DNA from: Nitrosotalea sp.
GTDB lineage: Archaea > Thermoproteota > Nitrososphaeria > Nitrososphaerales > Nitrosopumilaceae
Reading direction: 5' to 3'
Length of the DNA: 14,633 bases
Assembly (NCBI GenBank): GCA_031296345.1
Contig: JARLFW010000037.1
Span: 1-14,633, forward strand
The notes under the pieces were generated by a model, which saw only the letters and a list, made by a program, of their open reading frames with translations, searched no databases and had not been told where the DNA came from. This document shows, piece after piece, positions 1 to 5,962 of this stretch (positions are counted from its first letter, which is position 1; every line of letters starts with the position of its first letter). A program made the position numbers and the translations under genes.

Positions 1-207
1 AATGGTAAAACAGTTACTGCTTTCCTTCCTAGAGACGGCGCACTTAATTTTGTTGATGAACACGATGAAGTACATGTAGAAGGAATGGGCGCATCCATGG
101 GAGGAGCACTTGGTGATATTCCTGGTGTAAGATGGAAAGTCTTCAAGGTAAATGGAACTTCACTTAAAGAACTCGTTTACGGAAAGAAAGAGAAACCTAG
201 GAGATAG
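1..207 (+). CDS. rps12: Small ribosomal subunit protein uS12 (S12P), 3' part only
   Basis: The window opens inside this gene, and only the last 68 codons are present before the TAG at 205-207. The visible residues include the archaeal/eukaryotic S12 signatures [30 protein letters not shown] and [20 protein letters not shown]. uS12 sits at the decoding centre of the 30S subunit and helps monitor codon-anticodon pairing. The reading frame is open from base 1, so the start lies upstream of the window. Three bases separate its stop from the rps7 start, and a TAGGAG Shine-Dalgarno-like stretch near its end probably serves rps7. This is the usual str-type S12-S7 pair. The identification is secure. 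Confidence 0.97.
   Translation, partial: NGKTVTAFLPRDGALNFVDEHDEVHVEGMGASMGGALGDIPGVRWKVFKVNGTSLKELVYGKKEKPRR
198..203 (+). promoter_or_regulatory. Shine-Dalgarno-like site for rps7
   Basis: TAGGAG lies inside the rps12 tail, seven bases before the ATG at 211. It fits an operon-internal ribosome binding site, in contrast to the leaderless first genes elsewhere in the window. Confidence 0.55.
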
Positions 208-210
208 AAA

Positions 211-810
211 ATGGCAGAAACACAGAATCTTTTACTTTTTAGAAAATGGGATATCTCTAATATTGATATTAAAGATCCTGGTTTGAAAAATGTGATATCT
301 CTTAAACAAGGAATAATGCCTCTAACTTTTGGCAGATCAGCACTTAAACGATTCAATAAATCTGAAGTTAACATTACTGAACGACTGATTAACAAACTAT
401 CTCACTTTGGAAAGAAATATGCAAAAAACACTGGTAGGATGGGCGGAAAGAAAATTCGTGCAATCAATACAGTAAAGGCAGCATTTGATATAATACATCT
501 AAAGACTGGAAAAAATCCAGTTGAAGTTCTGATAAGAGCAGTAGAACATTCTGCACCAAATGAAGATACAACCAGAATAGTTTATGGTGGAACCGTTTAT
601 CACGTTTCAGTAGACGTTGCTCCGCTAAGAAGAGTTGATCTAGCATTACGATTCATAGCAGAAGGTGTTAGAGATGCATCATTTTCTAATCCAAAAGCAG
701 TGGAAGAAAATCTTGCAGAGCATTTGATACTTGCCTCTGGAAATGACATGAATGCTCCTTCTGTTAAGAAGAAGAACGAGTTAGAAAGAATTGCAATGGC
801 CTCTAGATAG
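211..810 (+). CDS. rps7: Small ribosomal subunit protein uS7 (S7P)
   Basis: This 199-residue protein is the archaeal form of uS7, the primary binder that nucleates assembly of the 16S rRNA 3' domain (30S head) and lies near the E site. Residues about 79-155 carry the family core: GGKKIRAINTVKAAFDII, KNPVEVLIRAVEHSAP, then GGTVYHVSVDVAPLRRVDLAL. The length fits archaeal S7 with its N-terminal extension. The ATG start is supported by a TAGGAG stretch seven bases upstream and a 3-base gap from rps12. In many archaea an elongation factor gene (EF-1A) follows or lies nearby. Here the next gene is a convergent tRNA, so the str-type unit ends with S7, at a T-run at 819-824. Confidence 0.97.
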   Translation: MAETQNLLLFRKWDISNIDIKDPGLKNVISLKQGIMPLTFGRSALKRFNKSEVNITERLINKLSHFGKKYAKNTGRMGGKKIRAINTVKAAFDIIHLKTGKNPVEVLIRAVEHSAPNEDTTRIVYGGTVYHVSVDVAPLRRVDLALRFIAEGVRDASFSNPKAVEENLAEHLILASGNDMNAPSVKKKNELERIAMASR

Positions 811-818
811 AGAGCGCA

Positions 819-830
819 TTTTTTAAAAAA
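819..830. terminator. Bidirectional T-run terminator between rps7 and tRNA-Gln
   Basis: The palindrome TTTTTTAAAAAA gives six T on the plus strand just after the rps7 stop. It also gives six T on the minus strand, seven bases past the tRNA 3' end at 838. Archaeal RNA polymerase stops at such oligo-T runs, so one element could end both convergent transcripts. Confidence 0.55.
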
Positions 831-872
831 TAATAGATAGCCCGAGGCAGATTCGAACTGCCGTCCCCAGGT

Positions 873-887
873 GTCCTCTCGTAAGAT
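873..887 (-). other. Predicted tRNA intron at canonical position 37/38
   Basis: Fifteen bases (AUCUUACGAGAGGAC in the transcript) separate G37 from A38. Without them the anticodon stem UCAGG/CCUGG closes a 7-nt loop. CUCU of the loop can pair with AGAG of the intron. The 3' bulge is then four bases rather than three, so this is a relaxed bulge-helix-bulge. The 5' cut after the second base of the GGA bulge fits the rule for the archaeal splicing endonuclease. Confidence 0.7.
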
Positions 888-903
888 CCAGAGCCTGAGA
901 TCC

Positions 904-918
904 CTGATCCAAAATTGT
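904..918 (-). other. Predicted non-canonical tRNA intron in the D loop
   Basis: Fifteen bases (ACAAUUUUGGAUCAG in the transcript) interrupt the D arm just before position 22. The flanks form a bulge-helix-bulge: central helix GGUC/GAUC (four pairs, one G-U), 5' bulge AAA, 3' bulge AGG, and a short inner CA/UG stem. Cutting each bulge after its second base leaves D loop AGCGGUCAA and stem strand GGAU. A one-base shift would leave the same length, so boundaries are good to about one base. Confidence 0.65.
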
Positions 919-964
919 TTGACCGCTAGACTATCGGGCTACCGAGACGACTGGTATTTCTTGA

Positions 965-974
965 GAATATATTA
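965..974 (-). promoter_or_regulatory. TATA-like box of tRNA-Gln
   Basis: Minus-strand TAATATATTC is centred about 29 bases before the tRNA 5' end at 940, close to the distance expected for archaeal TBP/TFB promoters. It overlaps the stop codon of the gene at 972-1292. Confidence 0.5.
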
Positions 975-1292
975 TTTTGTACTTGCCTCACGGACCGCAG
1001 TAGAATAATCACAATTTGCTCCAAGTCTCATGTAAGGAATTAATCTATAATGAATGGAATAGATCTTATTTTCTTTGTATAGAATTCCTTTTAATAAAAG
1101 CGAGACAAAACCTCCTGCAATTCGAGATGAAGGAATGTTCAATTCCTGACAGACTTGATCACGTTTTTTCTTGTATTGTTGAGTGGTAAAGATATTAGTG
1201 TTTAATTCTAAAATTAATGGCCACATGACTTTTTCCCAGACAAATCTTCGATTTTGAGTAGCAGATGCATACTTTCCCTTCTCTTCTAGCAT
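972..1292 (-). CDS. Hypothetical protein, possible winged-helix fold (106 aa)
   Basis: I do not recognise this 106-residue protein. It is basic and contains no signal peptide or membrane segment. The stretch from about residue 38 to 90 reads like a small winged helix: a lysine-rich helix with QYKKKRDQVCQEL, a turn NIPSSRIAGG, a recognition-like helix FVSLLLKG, and a strand pair ILYKENKIYSIHYRLI that could be the wing. That is inference from pattern only. The ATG at 1292 begins divergently from the YkgJ-family gene, 40 bases away. A TAATAAAT stretch about 30 bases upstream (1321-1328) could be its promoter, which would make it leaderless. Its end abuts the tRNA-Gln promoter. Compact placement between two real promoters supports a real gene. 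Confidence 0.65.
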   Translation of the reverse strand: MLEEKGKYASATQNRRFVWEKVMWPLILELNTNIFTTQQYKKKRDQVCQELNIPSSRIAGGFVSLLLKGILYKENKIYSIHYRLIPYMRLGANCDYSTAVREASTK

Positions 1293-1332
1293 TGATAACG
1301 TTCAAAAAGTTCTGATCTCCATTTATTAGTTG

Positions 1333-2031
1333 ATGGTATCAAAAATAGAAGAAGCATTAGAACTATTATCAAAAAACTGGAAAATTGAACCTATTATTCT
1401 AGATTTTATTCTGGGTAAAAAAACAGATGTTGAAGATTTTCCGGTTAAAGTAAATGACGTAATTTTTCATATTCCATATCTTAAAGATGAGAATGGATAT
1501 GTATTGTGGAAATGCTACTGGCCTGATTGCCATAATTGTTGTAATAGACAAGGAAGGCTTCCACTTACAAGTAATGATCTAATAACAATAAGTAAAAATC
1601 TAAAGTACGACAAAGTTTCTGATTTTATAAAAAAAGAGACCAACATATCCACTTGGGAAGAAAAAGGACCAGAAGGAAACTCAGTGGTGATGACTATGAT
1701 AAATCTAAAACGAAAAGAAGATGAAAAAGAGTCAGAAGATGGAACTCATATCAGATGTAGATTTCTTGACGAAAAAGGCTACTGCGGGCTTCATCCATCT
1801 AGACCAGGAGTGTGTTATCTCTATCCATTCTCGTCATGGCTTGAAAACGAAAAAGGAAAAGCTAGAGTACATGCTACATTTCAATTCACAGGAGACTGTC
1901 CAGGATTTTATTTTGCAAAATCTCATGATGAAATGAAACAAGTTTTACTAGAATATTCAAAAATGATCTATGATTATACTATGAACTCAAATAGGACAAC
2001 AAGAGAGAATTTCGGTTACGTAAGTATGTAG
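1333..2031 (+). CDS. YkgJ-family CxxCC cysteine-cluster protein
   Basis: This protein (232 residues from the ATG) carries the hallmarks of the YkgJ/flagellin-N-methylase-like family (PF03692), whose members bind a metal or Fe-S centre through a cysteine cluster. Near residues 61-70 is KCYWPDCHNCC, with cysteines at 61, 66, 69 and 70. A second half holds CRFLDEKGYCGLHPSRPGVC followed by YPFSSW, matching the family's 'C..L...G.C..H..RP..C..YPF' block. The biochemical role of most members is unknown. A TTG sits directly before the ATG at 1333, and I chose the ATG. No Shine-Dalgarno site is visible, and an A-rich TTCAAAAAGT at 1301-1310 is a weak TATA candidate at -27. The gene converges on the reductase gene with a 3-base gap. 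Confidence 0.8.
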   Translation: MVSKIEEALELLSKNWKIEPIILDFILGKKTDVEDFPVKVNDVIFHIPYLKDENGYVLWKCYWPDCHNCCNRQGRLPLTSNDLITISKNLKYDKVSDFIKKETNISTWEEKGPEGNSVVMTMINLKRKEDEKESEDGTHIRCRFLDEKGYCGLHPSRPGVCYLYPFSSWLENEKGKARVHATFQFTGDCPGFYFAKSHDEMKQVLLEYSKMIYDYTMNSNRTTRENFGYVSM

Positions 2032-2034
2032 TTC

Positions 2035-3042
2035 TTAGGCCTTTGCCACTTTCATCATATCTGTCATCTTAATCTCCATTCCAAATCTACTCTCATTTTT
2101 CTTCATGTATCTGTAAATGGCTAACATGTCAAGAAAGTTTTTCATGACACCGAACTTGCTGTCCATTTTGTTTCTTACAAAAGATAAAACCTTTGAATAA
2201 ATTGCAAATTTTTCAAGTACCATTTGTCTATATCTTTCATTATTTCCTAATGTCTCAACAAAAATATCACCGCAGGTCATACTTGGAATTATTCCCTCTC
2301 CAAGTAATGGGTAAACCGTTCCTATTGATTCTCCAACTCCTATCACCTTTCCATTATAGAATGGCTCACAAAGATTTGGGGTAGCAAGACGTATCGGTCT
2401 TCCAACTGTCTTTAGGACTTTGCCTCCATATTTTTTTAAGAATGCATTAGTTTCTACAATGTGATTTCTATTTTTATCTCCCGCGCCAATGTGGGCAATT
2501 TTATCACCTAATGGGAAATACCAAAAATACCCACTGATAGAAGAAAATGGTTTAAGATAAAAATCATCAAATGGTACCTTATCTTCGTATTGTACTTTGT
2601 ATTGAAAAGTTGGTAGATGGAAATCCTTCTCAATTCTTGGCAAGTATGAACGATGAAAACCTGTAGAATCTACAATCATGTCAAATTCAGATTCTAGATC
2701 TGGTAATTTTGGAGCAGCTCCGTAATGTATCTTACATCCTTTTGCCATATCTTTTATCAATCCTATCTTGTTGTATGTACAAAGTCCTTTGAGTTTAATT
2801 TGGAATCTTTCTAAACCCATATCCACATACATCTGCTTTCCATCATGAATTACATAATCGTTAAAATCAAGTCCGACCTTTTGAGAAAATTCTTGCATTG
2901 GTGCTTTTGATGTACCCCACGCACATATGGAATCGTGATTCTCTTGAGTAGATCTTTCAAAACCTATTACTTCGTGTTGATTCTTTAATCTCGCAAGGAG
3001 ATATGCTCCTGCAACTCCAATTCCAACTATGGCAATCTTCAA
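2035..3042 (-). CDS. Geranylgeranyl-reductase-family FAD-dependent oxidoreductase
   Basis: This is a 335-residue flavoprotein. The N terminus holds the Rossmann dinucleotide motif G7-I-G9-V-A-G12, with the ribose-binding acidic residue E29 in FER. A cysteine in SICAWG (C40) lies where family members have a conserved Cys. The second FAD motif, GVGESIGTVYPLLGEGI (about 235-251), resembles the 'GDAAG..nPl.GeGI' block of geranylgeranyl reductases. Known archaeal members saturate the isoprenoid chains of membrane lipids or of quinones. Which substrate this paralogue uses cannot be told. The start is a TTG at 3042: a stop lies three codons upstream in frame, the GxGxxG motif begins at residue 7, and a TATA-like CTTTTTATTAG is centred 28 bases upstream. 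This implies a leaderless mRNA. Confidence 0.85.
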   Translation of the reverse strand: MKIAIVGIGVAGAYLLARLKNQHEVIGFERSTQENHDSICAWGTSKAPMQEFSQKVGLDFNDYVIHDGKQMYVDMGLERFQIKLKGLCTYNKIGLIKDMAKGCKIHYGAAPKLPDLESEFDMIVDSTGFHRSYLPRIEKDFHLPTFQYKVQYEDKVPFDDFYLKPFSSISGYFWYFPLGDKIAHIGAGDKNRNHIVETNAFLKKYGGKVLKTVGRPIRLATPNLCEPFYNGKVIGVGESIGTVYPLLGEGIIPSMTCGDIFVETLGNNERYRQMVLEKFAIYSKVLSFVRNKMDSKFGVMKNFLDMLAIYRYMKKNESRFGMEIKMTDMMKVAKA

Positions 3043-3064
3043 ACTATCTTATAGCACAAATTAC

Positions 3065-3075
3065 CTAATAAAAAG
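3065..3075 (-). promoter_or_regulatory. TATA-like box deciding the TTG start of the reductase gene
   Basis: Minus-strand CTTTTTATTAG is centred about 28 bases before the TTG at 3042, placing transcription initiation at or within a base or two of the start codon. Confidence 0.5.
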
Positions 3076-3087
3076 ATGCGGCAATTA

Positions 3088-5958
3088 CTATTCTATTAGA
3101 ATAGCTGGTTTGTATGGTCTAGCTGTTCTTGATTTATTTTTTGGATCATATTTATCTTGATCTGATTCTGCAAATACTTGGGACGTAATTCCAAACTCTG
3201 CTTGTACAAGTGAATCTAACTCTGAAAGAATTTTCTTTTCATCAATTAGACTAATTCTATTTTTTGATTCTCTCTCTTCTTGTGATCCTGATAAAATATC
3301 ATTAACCGTTTTTTTAACAAAATCAGGATCCTTCTTTATTTCCTCTGTTTCCTTGTCTGCAATGAGTGATTTTATTATAATGCCTATGTTGACCTCGCCT
3401 TCAACTACTTTAGCTAAAATTTTCTGATAGGCCTTTACTTTCCATGGTGCTGGTGTGTAGATTGTTATTTTCTTAGGAATGATCTTTGTAACCTTGATTA
3501 TGTTTTTGATATCTTCCATCGTATTTTTTAGTAGATTTTCAGATTGAATTGAACCAAAATCAATATTGTCAGCATGATATGTGGGCCAAGAAGACTTTGA
3601 TACAATGCCTGGATTTCCTAATCTGTACCACATCTCTTCTGATATGTATGGTGCAAAAGGTGACATCATTGCTACTCTTATGGAAAATATTTCATGCAAG
3701 ATTCCTAAGAAATCTTCACGTTTCTTTGAGGTAACTCGTTTCATATACCATTGAAGATCTGACTCAAATTCATAGAGTATGAAATGTAATGCTTCTCTTA
3801 ATCGCATTTTTTGTATTGATGAAGTTGTTGAGAAAATCATTTGTTCAATCTTACTTTTTATCCATCTATCCTCTTGTTCGAGTTTGACATTTGGTATAGA
3901 TTTGTATTTTGAACATTCATCTAACATGTTTTCTAATTTGTTCTTTATTCCCCTGACTGCTTCTTGGTTGAAATCTGCATCTTGTAATAGCTCTGCTGAA
4001 ATTAAAATTGCAAGTCGTATGGAATCAGCACCATGAATTCTTATGGCATCTCTAAGAGGAATTATATTTCCTTCTGATTTTGACATCTTTTTTCCATCCA
4101 TGAGAACTGAACCATTGACCACAATTTCTTCAGGCCAGTATTCTTTTGGAAATATTGCTATGTGGTTGAAGATGAAAAATGTTAGATGGTTTGGTACTAG
4201 ATCTCTGCCTGAATGCCTTGCATTAACTGGATAAAAATACTGGAATTCTTTTTTTATCTTCTCCAGTAGATTAGGTGTTATTTTGCATTGGGACGAGACT
4301 TCTTCCGAACTCCCTTTGTTCAAAAATATGTGATCGAAAAAAATATCTGATGTGTTTTCTGATGTAATTTCTTTACTGTTTACATATTTTGCTATTGTAT
4401 AATATGCCATGTAAATTACTGAATCTGATAAACTCTCTATTATCCAGTTTTTATCCCATGGTAATTTTGTCCCTAATCCGTGTTGTCTTGCACATGCTCG
4501 TTCTCGTAACCAATCTACTACATTATTGAATTCGTTTCTAATTTCTTCTGGTAAAATTTTCATCTCATTTATCCATGAATGAACTTTTATCTTCCATTCT
4601 GGATCTGAATAGTTAAGAAACCATTGGTTGTTGAGTATTTTTACTACACATTCTGCACCACATCTGCATCTTATTGGCATCTCATTTAGTTCGTATAAAA
4701 TATCTGCATTTCCCGTCTGTAACATCCATTTTTTTACTTCCTCTTTTGCCTCTGAGACTGTCTTATTAGCAAATTTTCCAGTATTTTGTTTTAATCTTCC
4801 ACTGTAAAATTCCTTTGAGTAGATCTCCTTGGTAGCTTCTTCTAATTTGGGACTATTTTGATTTTCAATTTGAAGTCTAATTATTACATCTTGAGCGGGA
4901 ATTTCTCCATAGCCTTCTGTTGCAATTATTGGAATGGCGGTAATATCTAGAATCTCGGAAAGATTAGGATATTTCGTAACTTCTTTTTTTAGATCTTCTA
5001 AAGCCTGATAATCAAAAGGAGCATGTGCCGGAACTGACATTACTATGCCTGTACCATTCTCACTTTTGACAAAACTTGCAGGTAGAATTAGAACATGATC
5101 ATTTCTTTCAGGAACTTGAACTTTTTTACCTACTAGTTCTTTGCCTGATATTTTATCTAATCTTGTTATTGTTTTATTGTGAAATTCTAACTTTCTTGCA
5201 CACTCGCTGGTTACTATCCACTTTTCATCATTGACTTGGATTATTTCATAGATAAATTCTGGATTTATCCAGATGTTTGTTACTCCAAAAATAGTCTCAG
5301 GTCTTAATGTTGCAGTGGGAATGATGTATTTATCATACTTGAATTTGATAATTGTATATTCTGTAAAACTTGGCTCTACATCTCCCTGAGTATCGTGCTG
5401 AGAGACAGGATTCTGATCCTTTGGACACCATCCCACAGGATGAGTTCCCTGAATTATCAGATTCTTCTCTTTTAATTTTCCAAATTGCCATTCAATAAAC
5501 TTGCTATACACAGGATCTATTGTGGTAAATTCTCTTCTCCAATCTATTGAATACCCCATCTCTTTCATTCCGGCCTTTATTTCCTGGTGGAAATAATCTG
5601 CAATTTTTATTGGCTCTGAAAATTCTCTTATCTTTTCATCTGGAACTTTGTATATGTTACGAAATGTTTCTAATAATTTTATGTCGTTGTCTTGAACCCT
5701 TCTAGCCATACCGAGAATGGGCGTTCCTGTATAGTGAAACCCCATTGGGAATAATACGTTATAGCCCATCATGCGCATAAATCTCGCATGAACATCTGCT
5801 AGTGTGTATGTTCTTCCATGTCCAATATGTTGCGGAGAATTGGGGTATGGATAAGCTACAGTTACAAAGAATTTTTTTTCATTATTAGGATCGGCCTCAA
5901 AATATTTCTCAATTTCCCATCTGTGTCTCCATTTTTCTTCAAGTGAAGTCCAATCCAT
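3088..5958 (-). CDS. leuS: Leucyl-tRNA synthetase, archaeal type
   Basis: LeuRS charges tRNA-Leu with leucine in the cytoplasm. The 956-residue length fits archaeal/eukaryotic-type enzymes. The class I motifs are intact: HIGH at 44-47 (AYPYPNSPQHIGH) and KMSKS at 624-628. The CP1 editing insert, which hydrolyses mischarged tRNA, shows TLRPET (217-222), GTG (302-304) and D316 in HAPFDYQAL, an aspartate expected to hold the amino group of the misacylated substrate. Cysteines at 178 and in CRCGAEC (431, 433, 437) may bind zinc. The anticodon-binding and archaeal C-terminal regions follow KMSKS. It starts 4 bases after the alaS stop, with GGAG about 13 bases ahead of the ATG, so it is the second gene of an alaS-leuS transcript. 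Its 3' end abuts the promoter of the reductase gene. Confidence 0.97.
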   Translation of the reverse strand: MDWTSLEEKWRHRWEIEKYFEADPNNEKKFFVTVAYPYPNSPQHIGHGRTYTLADVHARFMRMMGYNVLFPMGFHYTGTPILGMARRVQDNDIKLLETFRNIYKVPDEKIREFSEPIKIADYFHQEIKAGMKEMGYSIDWRREFTTIDPVYSKFIEWQFGKLKEKNLIIQGTHPVGWCPKDQNPVSQHDTQGDVEPSFTEYTIIKFKYDKYIIPTATLRPETIFGVTNIWINPEFIYEIIQVNDEKWIVTSECARKLEFHNKTITRLDKISGKELVGKKVQVPERNDHVLILPASFVKSENGTGIVMSVPAHAPFDYQALEDLKKEVTKYPNLSEILDITAIPIIATEGYGEIPAQDVIIRLQIENQNSPKLEEATKEIYSKEFYSGRLKQNTGKFANKTVSEAKEEVKKWMLQTGNADILYELNEMPIRCRCGAECVVKILNNQWFLNYSDPEWKIKVHSWINEMKILPEEIRNEFNNVVDWLRERACARQHGLGTKLPWDKNWIIESLSDSVIYMAYYTIAKYVNSKEITSENTSDIFFDHIFLNKGSSEEVSSQCKITPNLLEKIKKEFQYFYPVNARHSGRDLVPNHLTFFIFNHIAIFPKEYWPEEIVVNGSVLMDGKKMSKSEGNIIPLRDAIRIHGADSIRLAILISAELLQDADFNQEAVRGIKNKLENMLDECSKYKSIPNVKLEQEDRWIKSKIEQMIFSTTSSIQKMRLREALHFILYEFESDLQWYMKRVTSKKREDFLGILHEIFSIRVAMMSPFAPYISEEMWYRLGNPGIVSKSSWPTYHADNIDFGSIQSENLLKNTMEDIKNIIKVTKIIPKKITIYTPAPWKVKAYQKILAKVVEGEVNIGIIIKSLIADKETEEIKKDPDFVKKTVNDILSGSQEERESKNRISLIDEKKILSELDSLVQAEFGITSQVFAESDQDKYDPKNKSRTARPYKPAILIE

Positions 5959-5962
5959 TTTA

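Larger units (their letters stand above)
838..940 (-). tRNA. tRNA-Gln (anticodon CUG) with two predicted introns
   Basis: Read on the minus strand, 103 bases run from acceptor strand AGCCCGA (940-934) to its exact complement UCGGGCU plus discriminator A at 838. The T arm is GGCAG-UUCGAAU-CUGCC. The anticodon arm is UCAGG-CUCUGGA-CCUGG, giving anticodon CUG at 889-891 (glutamine). The A1-U72 pair fits archaeal tRNA-Gln. No CCA is encoded. A 73-nt cloverleaf forms only if 15 bases are removed from the D loop and 15 from position 37/38. After removal the D stem is GUCU/GGAU (with two G-U pairs), the variable loop GGAC, and every arm has normal length. The gene is convergent with rps7, with its own TATA-like box at 965-974. 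The tRNA identity is confident; exact splice sites are inferred. Confidence 0.88.

Noticed and set aside
910-925. An alternative anticodon UUG within the tRNA D-loop insert
   Set aside because: UUUUGGA looks like an anticodon loop, but the bases on either side do not form a stem. The CUG loop has a full UCAGG/CCUGG stem.
838-940. A long-variable-arm tRNA (Leu or Ser) or a permuted/split tRNA
   Set aside because: A single contiguous cloverleaf forms with two short introns. The extra bases do not make a variable-arm hairpin, and the order of arms is normal.
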